A DNA stretch of 64,000 nt from Rutstroemia sp. NJR-2017a BVV2. Lineage: Eukaryota > Ascomycota > Leotiomycetes > Helotiales > Rutstroemiaceae. A program made the position numbers and the translations under genes. Below, one piece after another: positions 1 through 11,506 of the stretch (its first letter is position 1; the number at the start of each line of letters is the position of its first letter). The DNA is taken from the NCBI GenBank assembly GCA_002946415.1, contig NJPS01000024.1, positions 248,001 through 312,000 on the forward strand. The letters run 5' to 3'. The notes beneath the pieces were generated by a model that did no database searches, was not told the origin of the DNA, and saw only the letters and a program-made list of their open reading frames with translations.

Positions 1-3000
1 AGGTTGGCTTTCTAGGCACGGAGTCGAGTCACCAGTTCCAAGAGGAGAAAGCACGAATCAGAAGGCGACGGGGGAAATGCAATGCAATGCGCTGCGCTTT
101 GAGACAAAGAGTTGGTACAGAAGAGAGAATGAATGAAGAGCAAGGAATGAGAACGTGGCTCGGTGAATGAGTCAGATGAGGCTGACGATAGGATAGGTAG
201 AACAAAGAAGAGCAGATATTAGATGATTAACGTGATACGCAGATGATATAATAGAACAGAATACGAATTGGATTGATTTGCAGCTGGATGATATGATTGA
301 TTGATTGTTTAGATGAAGAGAGAAAGAAGAGGAAAGCAAGAGGAGATGGGAGTTGGTTGATACAAATAGGAACGCGGTTGACTCCTTATCTGAATCAGTA
401 CGAGCATAGTATCAATACCGCATTTCCTTATCCCTTATCAACGCAACAGCTTTACGCTTACCGGTGATCGGAGAATGACAAGTTGACTGAACCATCACCA
501 AACAACAAAACAAACATGGCACAGGCACAAGCACAGGATGGGAATTCACGCAAAGGACAACTTGGAAGTGCTAGAAAGTCTAGATCTAATTCGTCTGAAA
601 TGGCTCACGGCCAAGGACTAAAGAAGTAAAAGGACTCAGGATTGGTTGATGGATGGGTTGATGATGGGATCCTGGCGGATGACCAACTCTCCCTCATACT
701 CCCGTTTCTCTTTTACGACGTCAAACTCGAACCTCGGACATCGTCATCTTCGATCTATCATCAGCGTCAGCGTCACCGGACCCTGGCGCCTTCTGTAAGT
801 ACGGAGAGGCGGAAAGTAATGCGCCCCCTATACCCTTTGCCCTTTGCCCTTTGCCCTTTACGCTCCACTCTTTCATCTGCTCGTTGGTCTGGTTCAAGCC
901 ACCTATGAATCTACTTGTACTCTGTATCCTAGTCCAGCTCCCAACCTTCTTGGTTACGAGGCTGGCGAAGGGTCATTCCATTCAATAGCTGCAATACAGT
1001 ACCCGAGGCCCGTCCCCCGTACACAAGTTGGCTAGCTAGCTACGCGCGCGGGGCATATCCTGCTCTTATCTCAATGCTTATGCTGATGCAATACAACATC
1101 GCCAGCCAGCTCTTATCGCTTTGCATAATCACAGCATGTGCCTGCATAATTTGCTAGGCAGATGATGGAGATTGCTATTGTCACACCTCCATCTCCCTTG
1201 CTTCGTTGTCTTGATTGGCGGATCATGGGGAGCGTTGTCTTACACGTGATGAGCTGGGGACTACTATTCTTGGAAAGTTGGAAAGCCGCGAGCGATGGCC
1301 GGACGCAGCCGAAACGATTGTGAGGGAGAGCTTGGGGAAGCGAAGTTGGAGTTGTTGCAATGCAATCATCGACTGGGGAAGTTCCTTGCTCCGGAGTCTG
1401 GGGATGCATTTGGGTTTGAGATTGGCATTTACATCATGCAAACAGAAGCAAGAATAACACTGTGCTGCTTTTTCCATTGATGATTCCTCGATTATTCTTT
1501 CCGTCTTGACGATCTAGGAGGAGAACACAGCTGCTTTACTACTCACGTTCGTACAGCTCACTCAAGAGTCCCACTCGTCAGGGGAACATTCCATTGTGGA
1601 GACTGGTTATCATCAGATACTGCACTTCTGTACTGTACTCGGCGTATACCGAAGCTCTAAGTCGCCCGGACGTACGAAGGTACTCCATCTATGCAATGAA
1701 TCGTGGCTTAACATACTGCAGCTGCATAACGATACTTTCGGCCCATTGCACCTTGTGGCACTGAAACATGTTCTAACCAACAACATCACCAGGAATGTGG
1801 AACATGTGATTAGCCTGGCTTACAACACGTGAGTTGGCATTTTAGAGTGTCGCAGCTCTTCAAGACAAGCCGGACGCGTCGGATCTATAGGGACTCCTAC
1901 ATCAAAACCTACGGCGTTGAAGTTGTAGACGGGTTACTAGACACGCTTGGAGGCTCAGTAGCCGCATCGGTACAGTTCTCGAACGAAAGAAGCCTTCTAA
2001 CCGCATGACTCTTTCAAGTAGCAATGGAGATCTCGGCTCATAAACCCGACGATCTCCATTCTACTAATCCTGCTAAGATTACAATTACAACTGAGCATTC
2101 AATCCTAGCACTGTTGGGACGAACGGCAAAGCACATTCACTCGTGTTGGGTGCAATCTCCACCACTTCTAAGTGAATGGCATTTGTAATTAGTCTACAGT
2201 ATGGCGCCATTTGAGGTGCACTTAATAAGGGCTACAATGCCCGCCCAGAATAAGAATCATCATGCATCATGACAATCATTTTGGCCACCCATAAGGACGT
2301 GGGTAGGGTGATACACGCCCTGATACGTACCAACAAGCACAGTCATCGCTTCTTCGTATAGATCGCACTGCATCACCCAGCTGCAAAATAACTGACGAAG
2401 GAATGTATGTCACACGTGATATCCATCACGTGACATATATCTAGGAAAAGAGATCATACCGTTGCGCCGTCCAGATCTACGAATTGGACAATCGTGAGTC
2501 TTCTGTCTAGTCTTCCTCAAGGACTGATGCCATGGTACCATGTCAAAGAAAGATAGTCGTGCGATAAGTCTATCAGCCTCGAGCCTGAATCCTAAGTGGG
2601 GTAAAGGACTCATCTATCACATGCAAGCCATCTCGAGACAACAATCACCGAAAGCGAAGGACAAGCAACGTCGGTAAGGTTACAGCCGACCGACGACCTG
2701 CCAAATACAACGGAGCAATCCTTTCAATCAATATAACCAATCCTCCCCTTTCCTAGAGCAAACCAGTCAAAAGCTTATTAGATTGCCCTCCTTTCACTGT
2801 GTTCTGTGCACCATGCATTATTATCATCTATTGGATGTGCAACTCTTCATTTTAACCACAGGAAGCATACTGTAGCTTTTGTTGTCACAATCTATCACCG
2901 TAACGAGATGCGGTTCCAGGTTTGCAGAGGGATTGTCAGGGGAGCTGATCGGCTGATGGTGCCGAATGTAGGAACTGATCGCCGAAACCCCTCATGAAGG

Positions 3001-3251
3001 CCCAGTAGGCCTAGTAGGTAGATATCGCATCCAGGTTGAACATTGCCATGCGCGACTTCATCTGTCCAAACCTCCGCGATCATGTCCCATCTTGCATTTC
3101 TGCAATGTCAAAAGATCGTGCGTGTAACCATGAATCTACCACACTCTTCAGTGTCTGAATGAGTGTCGGCTGGCTTTATTTACCAGCTCGAACCCAGGTT
3201 TTGAACTGCTTTCCTACTATCGCATCTGGATACTTTCTTTCTCTTTTCATC
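1..3251. other. Intergenic, no gene recognised
   Basis: No reading frame in this 3.2 kb looks like a conserved protein on either strand. The first 400 bases are purine-rich, like a 5' flank or UTR of a gene left of the window. Visible structure: four tandem CCCTTTG-type heptamers near 833-860 and a palindrome with two CACGTG boxes at 2405-2438 (listed separately). The last few hundred bases are presumably the ceramidase promoter. Confidence 0.5.
2405..2438. promoter_or_regulatory. Imperfect palindrome carrying two CACGTG E-boxes
   Basis: A left arm (2406-2420) and a right arm (2425-2438) are reverse complements except for a 2-base insertion in the left arm. Each arm contains CACGTG (2413-2418 and 2427-2432), 14 bp apart centre to centre. 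CACGTG is the classic site for fungal bHLH factors; paired-site binding here is inference. It lies about 0.8 kb upstream of the ceramidase start and could also just be a chance hairpin. Confidence 0.35.
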
Positions 3252-5813
3252 ATGTCGAGTCCTAAATACTCGCAAGTTCCGACGGAGGAGAAAGTAGACG
3301 ATGAACAACGAAATATCAGTCCACGATCGTCTCGGGCAAGTGCTCTCGTGCTTGGACTTGGTAGCTTCATTATACTTTCATCTTTAGTTATATTCTTCCT
3401 TGGTTTTGCGCACATTGATACAGTCCGAGATGCACCAAGTGACGACTTTTCAAATGCCGGCAGCGAGAGCTCTCATGAGTATGAAACCCGTGCGACGGGC
3501 GACCCATATCTTCTGGGAGTTGGCAAAGCCGACATCACGGGGTATGAGATGAGATGAAATGACTGTTGCACTGTTTTCACTAACAACAATAGACCCGTCG
3601 TCGAGCTGAACTTTATGGGCTATGCTAGCTTGAGTCAAATTGGTACTGGACTTCGTCAACGTATCTACTCTCGAGCGTTCATCGTCGGGGACGTTAGCAA
3701 TCCATCTGATCGGTTCGTTTACTTGGTCCTTGATACACAATCTGGGGATACTGCAATCAGATATGGTATTCTCCAAGGATTAGCAAACTTAGGATCTGCC
3801 TACTCTGTCTATGGACAACACAATGTTGCAGTCACTGGAACACATCAACACTCTGGTCCTGGTGCTTGGTTGAACTATCTTCTCCCTCAAGTCACTTCTC
3901 TCGGTTTCGACAAACAAAGCTACCAAGCCATTGTAGATGGAGCAGTCCTGTCAATCAAAAGAGCCCATGAGTCTCTTACTACTGGATACTTGACTTACGG
4001 TGATACGAATATTACCGATGCAAACATTAACCGTAGTTTGTATGCATATCTTGCCAACCCAGCAGCGGAAAGGGCAATGTATACAGACAACGTCGACAAG
4101 ACCTTAACCATGCTTCGGTTCAAAAGAGCATCCGATGGACTGAACATGGGGGTTTTAACATGGTTCAGTGTTCACGGTACCTCGATGCTGGAAAATAACA
4201 CTCATGTTACTGGCAAGTTTGCATTGTCTCGAGTGAAACCATCATCTAATTCATACCACAGGAGACAATAAAGGTGTTGCAGCATATCTATTCGAACAAG
4301 CTGCCTTGACCGACCCCAAAGCTGCACCAGGTTTTGTAGCCGGCTTTTCTCAGTCCAGCGTGGGAGACACAACACCCAATGTCCTGGGTGCGTACTGTGA
4401 CGATGGTTCCGGGCAAATGTGCACTTTGGAAAACAGTACTTGCGCTGGTATTTCTCAGACCTGTCATGGTCGCGGACCTGCATTCCAAAAGCTGGATCTG
4501 GGCGTAACCAGCTGTTATGAAATTGGATCGAGGCAATATACTGGGGCCCAGGCTCTCTACGTGAGTCGCTAAACTATTCCTATCACATCTAACGAGCTAA
4601 TCAATAAACAGAATTCCCTCGACACAGTCGGCACTCCAGTCGTAGATGGTAGTGTGAAATCCTTCCACTTCTTCCAGGACATGCAATTCTACAACTTCAG
4701 TCTCCCAAATGGAACCAAAGCACAAACCTGTCCAGCTGCGATGGGCTATTCGTTTGCTGCGGGAACTAGTGACGGACCAGGTGCTTTCGATTTTACGCAG
4801 AATGATTCGGGTGCACCGGATGCGAACCCGTTGTGGGCTGTGGTGTCGGGTCTTCTTCGTGTTCCTACTGCTAAGCAGGTGAGTTGGATTTCGTAACTGT
4901 GCGAATGTCGATATTGATATCCTCTAGGTGGCTTGTCAGTATCCTAAACCTATTCTTCTCGATGTTGGCGAGATGTCCGTTCCATACGACTGGACCCCAA
5001 ACATCAGTAAGCCCCCTCACCCTCCCCCCTCACCACCTCCTACTCTAACCCCTACCAGTTGACGTCCAACTCCTCCGTGTCGGCCAATTCATAACCATCA
5101 TCTCCCCCTCCGAAGCCACCACCATGTCCGGCCGCCGCTGGAAATCCGCCATCGCCTCCGCCGCCACCTCCTCCTCCATCACCAGCTCCCCCCCAAAAGT
5201 CGTCCTCGGCGGCCCCGCCAACACCTACGCCCACTATCTGACCACCCCCGAAGAATACGGCATCCAGCGGTACGAAGGCGCGTCTACTCTCTACGGCCAG
5301 CACGAACTCGACGCTTATATCCATTTGACCACCTCCAATATCGGCTTCCTTGCTAAAGGAAATAACTCCCAACCCGCACCTGGTCCCAGCCCGCCGAATA
5401 ACGCAAACTCCTCCCTGTCATTCATCACCGGCGTCGTCTTCGACAGCGGCTCCTTCGGCTCTGTGGTTACGCAACCCAACGCCAGCTACCCCATCGGCGC
5501 AGTAGTAAACGCCACATTCGTAGGCGCGAACCCACGTAACAACCTGCGTCTCGAAGGCACGTTCGCAGCGGTGGAGAAACTAGGCTCGGACGGGACTTGG
5601 AGCCAGGTGCGCAGCGACGCGGATTGGTACCTGGTGTATACGTGGACGCGGACGAATTCGGTGCTGGGCACCAGCCAGGTGGTTATTTCGTGGGAGACGG
5701 AGAGCTATGCGCAGAAGGGGACGTATCGGATTAGGTATTATGGGGATAGTAAGAGTGTGTTGGGGACGGTGACGGCGTTTCAGGGGGTGAGTAATAGCTT
5801 TACGCTGGGTTAG
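3252..5813 (+). CDS. Neutral/alkaline ceramidase, type II membrane form
   Basis: Six exons: 3252-3541, 3593-4212, 4262-4560, 4612-4878, 4928-5006, 5059-5813; 769 residues. Hydrolyses ceramide to sphingosine and fatty acid. Family signs: GKADITG near the start of the catalytic domain, a NFMGYA segment, the GLRQRIYSRAF stretch, the histidine-rich TGTHQHSGPGAW zinc-site region, and a C-terminal immunoglobulin-like domain ending in SNSFTLG. Residues about 30-52 form one hydrophobic segment after a short polar N-terminus (MSSPKYSQ), so the protein is probably anchored in the secretory pathway with the enzyme in the lumen or outside. Intron 2 (4213-4261) starts with GC instead of GT. At the position of the family nucleophile serine (GDVSPN in animals) this protein reads GDTTPN, placing Thr341 there. 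The ATG at 3252 was chosen over an upstream in-frame ATG because it precedes the polar tail and the single TM. Confidence 0.93.
4213..4261 (+). other. GC-AG intron in the ceramidase gene
   Basis: The exon before ends ACT-G and the intron begins GCAAGT, ending CACAG. Joining here gives THVTG-DNKGVA, which keeps the conserved reading frame; no GT donor nearby does. GC-AG introns are a known minor class spliced by the major spliceosome, usually with an otherwise strong donor as here. Confidence 0.8.
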
Positions 5814-5856
5814 GTGAGGTTGGGGACTGGGGAGATTGGTGGGGTGGAGTGAGATC

Positions 5857-5876
5857 TGTATGTATGTATGTATGTA
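5857..5876 (+). repeat. (TGTA)5 microsatellite
   Basis: Five tandem TGTA units in the 3' flank between the ceramidase stop and the convergent HGH1 gene. Ordinary simple repeat. Confidence 0.8.
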
Positions 5877-6020
5877 TAGGTAGTTATGATGGAGGAGTAG
5901 CGGATGGAGGTTAGTTTATGATCAAGGAATAGCGGTGCCGGTGGGAGTTTGACAAACTTGTGATCTTGATCTTGACGTTTATTTTTTATTTTTTGATCCA
6001 ATATAACCTTCTATTCTATT

Positions 6021-7489
6021 CTATACCTCCACAATCTTATCATCATCCGAATCCGAGTCCGGATCGTCCTTCTTCTTCTCCTCTTCCGGTTCCTGTGACG
6101 CCCAACTCCCCGCAATCCCATTTGAATATGCAGAGAACGGTTTCGGGCTTGAACCAGCTGCAGAAAACGGCTTTGAACTACCAGGCCTTGCAGGCCTCCT
6201 CGTCAGCGCCGTCATCCCTGCATCCACCTTCTCCTCCCCCTCTTCATCCCTCATCAACACCTGCACCAACCTCTCGCACGCCTCCCTCACCTCATCGTTC
6301 TCAACCCGCAGATGCGTTTCCCGGATAATAGGATAGACTTTAATTTCTCTCATCAGATCTCTCCCTTCTCGCGTCGTCGTTAATAACATCAGCGTCTCCA
6401 CATGCGTTTGGATAATGCTCGGATCGCGATCGCGCTCTTTGTCGGGAGGCAGGAGTTGCAGATCCGGGAGCATGGCCATGGTTTCCTCTTCGTCGTATTC
6501 TTCGTTACCCATGATTGGGAGGAGAAGGTAGGGTAGGATGTTGACATCTTCTTCGGAGAAAAATCGCGGGTGGGATTCGATTTCGAAGGCGACGTTTTTG
6601 ATTGTAGAGGCGACGCCCTTGCGCCGGATCTCGGATTTGTGCTCAGTGAAGACGGTGAGTTTGGTTAGTGGCACAACTTTATCGTAGCTTTGGGCTGTGA
6701 GGAAGTACGTCCGGCCTTCGGAGTGTTTGGCTAGGTCTGCGAAGAGGTACGAGAGGTAGTTGTAGTCGGCTTCTTTGTTGTAGGTTCCGTCGGCGCCTTT
6801 GACGAAGAGATCGAGAAGTTGGTCGATGGCGAGGGAGTTCGAGTGGAGGGCTTCGGGCGCAGGGCGTGTGAGGGTGAGGAGTTCTTTTATGTCGTCAGAT
6901 TTGGCGAGATTGGCGAGGAGCATGGCTAGGAGGTTTGCGTTTGCTTCGGTGGGATTCTGGAGGGGACATGTTAGATGAGGGGGAATTCGATGGCGGATGT
7001 GCAGACGGACATACGGTTACTTTGCCAAGTAATGTGCTGAGAAATTCCTTGTCGGTGACGAGATATTCGAGGACCTCCTTGTCCGTCGACAGGTTTATGA
7101 GTATGGTAATCGCATCTTTGGCTATTGGCTGCAGAGCCGTCAGGTCAGTCGTCTGTGGAACGTCGGCGGAGTTGTGGGAGGAAGTTCGGTCGTACTTTGT
7201 AGTCGCGGACTAGTAATTTGAGATCTTTCACTGGTAGGAGCTGGTTTGTTTTAAATATCGAAGGTTGCGATAGGGAATATGGAACGAGGTTCTCAACGGC
7301 TGTGTTGGCGCATGTCAGTGACTATTTCGAGGGGTTTGCGCACGAGTGTAGGTTCGTTGCTTACCAGTCTGCCGGATTTGGGTGTTGCCATGAGAGATGA
7401 AGTCGACGAGCTGCAGTGAGATCAGTAAGCCAGAACCAGGTGCGATCTTGGAGAGAGGTAAAACTCACTTCTTCTAATTCGGTCGGCAT
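6021..7489 (-). CDS. HGH1: Hgh1-family protein (eEF2-folding co-chaperone)
   Basis: Five exons on the minus strand: 7469-7489, 7365-7410, 7196-7299, 7015-7128, 6021-6956; 406 residues, close to yeast Hgh1. The tiny first exon encodes MPTELEE, followed by LVDFISHGNTQIRQTAVENL, the start typical of this family. The rest is armadillo-like helical repeats: PIAKDAITILINLS, the TNLLANLAK region, ESHPRFFSEEDVNILPYLLLPI and a GNEEYDEEETMAMLPDLQLL stretch, matching the two conserved blocks once called DUF383 and DUF384. In yeast Hgh1 brings eEF2 to the TRiC chaperonin and Hsp90; the same cytosolic role is inferred. The C-terminal 70 residues are low-complexity and acidic (DDPDSDSDDDK). Its 3' end converges on the ceramidase gene about 200 bp away. 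Confidence 0.92.
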
Positions 7490-8555
7490 ATTGCGTGAAA
7501 TTTGGGTATCTTGATGATGCTTGCGGCGAATGTCTGAAAATTATTTTTGGAGGGGTAATGACGAAAGGAGCCTAGCCTCGATTTTCTGCCATGCGACGCC
7601 GGCGTCATGGAATATTTAAACGGAAGGATGAATCAATTTAGATGTTAGATATTTAAGAGACCTCAAGAGTAGAGAGCAACTATCCAAAAGCTCGTGGGCT
7701 TCAATGTGAAGTTCCTACGAGAGCTGTGAGACTCCGGCTTGTGCTGTTTCTCCTGGCGAAACTACGAACCAATACACGGCTATCAACTATCAGTTAGCAG
7801 CTACTAACAATTTGCATTTTATTGACAACAATTACTCGTTTTGATCAAGTGTTGTCATTTAATTTATACGTTACCAAATGTGCTCGTCGATCTGGAGTGG
7901 TTTATAAGATCAAGTGACATCCAATGTACCTCCGCTCATCCAAACATCTACTCTCCTTGGTCCCTTGAACTTTCTCTCTGTTGTCTGTGTGCCTTGTGTC
8001 AACACTGGGCCCAGACCAGTGCGACTCCTTTTATAGAGTATCAAAGCAGGGATTGAAACGAAGCACCAATAGTCACTGTATGCCCACAAGGTCTTCGAGT
8101 TGGACGTCTGTTGTCGAAACACGAATTGCTTCATGATACGACATTTGGCAATGTTCACCTCGCATTCACTCGGGATCTTAAGACAGTTATAGCTCATCTT
8201 ATCTACTGTTCAAGTCGACAGGTCATATGGACATCTTCTACAATCACAGCTCATGGCTTGGTCTCAATACCCTCTGAATTCTTTTGGATAATATATCCTT
8301 CCGGCTTCGCGAATTCTGAGGCAGGAGGACAACATACTTCTACATGTTGGGAGCTAGAAAAAGTTCTATATTTCTATTGGCCTGCAGCTTTCGGTCCCTG
8401 TAGAGCACTCTCATGATACCTATAACTGCTCCTGATTTATTTATCATCCGCCCACTCAAGGTGTAGGTTCTCTTATCGTAGGACGAAGGATTAGCAACGC
8501 GCTACTCGTGCCTTCCTCTTATGAAGAAATTAAGCATAGGCTCATATGCTATCTC
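7490..8555. other. Intergenic
   Basis: About 1.1 kb between the HGH1 start and the GH43 stop. Short open frames on both strands, such as 8111-8416 (+), show no conserved motif. Nothing recognised beyond presumed HGH1 promoter and GH43 3' UTR. Confidence 0.4.
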
Positions 8556-10379
8556 TCATGACCATTCAGCGAAACCGAAATCTGCTGGCTCTAGGCAAGG
8601 CTCTCCATCACCAAAAGCATACAGACCCAACATCATGCCTGTAAAAGCAGCACCCACTGGTGGATCTACGGTCAGAGTCTCAACACTCACTTCACCTATC
8701 CAAGTGGGTTCTTTCTCTGTATTCTCCAACTCTAAAAAGCCAAATTTGTAAGATTCATCTTCACATCTGACAAATAATTGCACAGGGCCGTCGCTTTTGA
8801 GTTCCTTGGTGATTTCTTCACCATTTCCTGCTGGCTTGAACTTCACCACCCTTCTCTTCGGATCTTCAGGGGATGAACGGATCCCTATACTGCTGTAAGT
8901 TAGATAATTCCAGTACACCGCTGTACCAGCTTCACTTGTCGGGCTAGTCGGATGAAATGATAGCGAAGTCGACCATTGACCAACGCGGGACATTTGTTTG
9001 CGCAGTAACAGGGTCGGACTGGCGGGGGAGCTGAGATTATATGGTGATCCTTTGAGACGAAGATTTTCAGCACCGTCCTCCAAGAAGAAGTCCTGTTTCT
9101 GAGCCGTGTCTATCAAAGTGTGAGTGCCGTTCGGTTCTATCATCCCATAAGGACAGAGTTTCTAATTGCTTACTCTTCCGGTACCAGCCGAGCTTCAATT
9201 TCCCTTTGAAGTCATCCTTCCAGTGCAGGTCATCCTCTTTCAGATAGAGTCCTGGCCCCTCGGCTTCAAGCTGGATGCTCTTCCCGCCATTAATCACCGG
9301 CCAATCGTTCTCCCACGTCATCGGCACGAGAAAAGTTTCTCTTCCTACATACCAGTCACTCAACATCCAAGTCATTTATATTCTTGGAGTGTTTAGACTT
9401 ACCGAAAACCGAAGGCTTCCACCCACCCTCAACCTTCAACGGGCGTACTCCGAGCATAACAGCCCACCAGTTTCCATCTCCCCCTTCCACAATATCAACA
9501 TGTCCAGTATTCACGACCTCCTCACCATGTTCCCATAACGGACCATTACCAATCTTCCAAGGTCCTAATGGCCCATTCTCTGATCGCGACACCCATTCAC
9601 AATGTCCTGATTCAGTCCCCCCTTCGGCGGTGAATAGGTAGTAGTACTTCCCTCGCTTAAAGATATGTGACCCCTCTGCCACGCCCGACTTTGAAGAGCG
9701 GATAACTACAGGCTTAGACAGCGAGTTGCCGGTTTCTATATCGATCTTATTGATATGTATAGCAAAGTCCTTAATTGGCGGGGTAACTGGCGTTCGTTTC
9801 TGCATACGACGTGTGGTGGAAAGATAAACGGATCCATCGTCATCGAAGAATAGCTTTCACAATTAGTCTTGAATACGCTTACTCAGACTTCACATCCAAG
9901 ACAAATAGAAATTTTGGTAGTAATGAATATTTATAAGATGAATAAAAACCACCCAAACTCACATCCTGATCAAACCCCACCTCATCAAACCAAACACACT
10001 CACTCCACCCCTTCCCTTCCTCATCCCAAATATCCTCCACCCTACACTTCACATAGAACCCCCGCGGCCACGTCCGCTCGTCCGCTTGCGGGCGATAGCG
10101 ATCGAAACTCGCCGCCGCGACATAAAACCAGCCGTCATGGACCCGCAACGTAGGCGCCCAGACCCCGCCTCCGATCTCGGGTGTCCGGATATCCAGCTGC
10201 GAACGCCGGGTTAGAGCGTGCGAGATCAGTTCCCAATGTATCAGGTCTTTGCTGTGGTAGATGGGCAGCCCGGGCGTGTATTCGAAGGAAGAGGTGCAGA
10301 GGAAGTAGGAGCTGCCGACGCGGACTATGGAAGGGTCAGGGTGGCTGCCGGGGAGGATGGGGTTTTGGTAGGGGGGCAT
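8556..10379 (-). CDS. GH43 beta-xylosidase/arabinofuranosidase, intracellular
   Basis: Four exons: 9963-10379, 9403-9853, 9174-9344, 8556-9109; 530 residues. Five-bladed propeller GH43 domain followed by a C-terminal beta-sandwich (xylosidase C-terminal concanavalin-like domain). Catalytic signs: the general base Asp in SHPDPSIVRVGSSYFLC near residue 14, the second acidic residue in the LFFDDDGSVYL stretch around residue 140-146, and the proton donor Glu in VAEGSHIFKR. Substrate-shaping family segments TSSFEYTPGLPIYHSKDL and EGGTESGHCEW are present. The C-terminal domain shows LGWYRKN, LRLKGSPYNLSSPASPTLLLRKQM and FGDGEPCLEPADFG. There is no signal peptide (starts MPPYQNPILPG), so it should cleave short xylo-oligosaccharides inside the cell after import. 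It is 1.7 kb downstream of the GH28 gene on the same strand, with a sugar transporter beyond. Confidence 0.93.
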
Positions 10380-10963
10380 GGTGGAGGGGGGGTTGGGGGT
10401 TGAGAGCTGAGGATTGCTCTAGGGAGTCAGTAAATAAGATCAGTTATTGTTGTGATGGGTTACGAAGTAGATGTCGTATAGCATGTACATATCACGTGTA
10501 TGGGGGCGGGAGGTGTTCATTGGTGGATAATCACACGTCTTGGCTTTTCGATTGCCAAGGGGCCAAGCATGGGGGTCGGGACAAGCAATATTTGGGCGTT
10601 GATTAGATGCTTGAGGTGGCTTGAGATCTCACTTGGTGGCGTTCATTACGATGCATCTGGGCTTGGGGTCGTTTGGTGAGAGATCCTTGGCCTAGGCAAA
10701 GGAGATCTGGATACCGAATGGTTCGGAAATCAACACTGTCATGTGTTCGCGCAGTTTCTGATTACCGCAGCTTGTTATTAATGTAAACGAGAGATGACAA
10801 AAAGTGCGAAGTAAGATTACATTCTCATGAACATAACTCAACCTTGAAGATAATCACGAGACCAGTTTATTTTCCAACCACGCATACACATATCCACATG
10901 GCCAATTCGTTTGCGCTGAAGATAGACAGTCTCGACTATGTTCAATAAAACCACCGCCTCTAG
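10380..10963. other. Intergenic
   Basis: About 580 bp between the GH43 start and the small cysteine-rich gene. The strip next to 10379 is G-rich on the + strand. A CACGTG lies within TATCACGTGTATG near 10492. Nothing else recognised. Confidence 0.4.
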
Positions 10964-11476
10964 CTAGTGATCTGCGTACTGACAGGTGAACTTGGAACCG
11001 GAGTTCCTAACCTCCTTCTTGCACTCCAATCTACAGCAGTCTTTGTCCGTCGAGCATCTGCTACCAAGACCCACGCAATCTGGGTTAACGCTACAATACT
11101 TCTCCACACCACTCTTCAGGACGCAGAAGTAAGGAAACCAAAAACAATCGTCGGAACGACATCTCGCTACAAAATCGTTCGCGAGAGAGGTAGCTTGTAC
11201 ACGGCAAGCTAGACCTGGAATCAAATCAGCGCCGTTGCAAAGTCTCGACTCTTTTCCATACTTACGGAGTGTTTTATACTTAGTGATGCAAGCTGAAGCA
11301 AAGTTGAGTTGGAATGTGAAGTATAGCATTCTGTGTACGGACTTTGGATTCTCCTTATGTCGTATGTTGTAGGACAAACATAATGGCTCGCAGATTCTCT
11401 CCTGCACAGTATCGAGGTGGCTTGATTCAGATGCGCACAATCTCCGAGAGCTGAAAAGCCAAAGGCGACGCCACAT
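10964..11476 (-). CDS. Small cysteine-rich protein with cystine-knot-like spacing
   Basis: An open frame of up to 171 codons from an ATG at 11476, or 121 from an ATG near 11329. It contains a canonical 51-nt intron (11215-11265, donor GTAAGT, acceptor TTCCAG) that has no stop and is a multiple of three, so it can be spliced or read through. The last 32 residues have cysteines spaced C-x6-C-x5-CC-x3-C-x12-C, the arrangement of inhibitor cystine knots. Further cysteines precede it (CRSDDCFWFPYFC, KYCSVNPDC). Secretion is expected for such a protein, but neither possible N-terminus is a convincing signal peptide, so a 5' exon may be missed. No family recognised. It sits between the GH43 and GH28 genes. 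A chance open frame remains possible. Confidence 0.38.
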   Translation of the reverse strand: MWRRLWLFSSRRLCASESSHLDTVQERICEPLCLSYNIRHKENPKSVHRMLYFTFQLNFASACITKYKTLRKYGKESRLCNGADLIPGLACRVQATSLANDFVARCRSDDCFWFPYFCVLKSGVEKYCSVNPDCVGLGSRCSTDKDCCRLECKKEVRNSGSKFTCQYADH

Positions 11477-11506
11477 CGGCAGAGCGACTATTCTCACATA
11501 TCTCAC

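Noticed and set aside
833..862. CCCTTTG heptamer run
   Set aside because: Four simple copies in non-coding sequence; no sign of telomeric or CRISPR-like arrangement.
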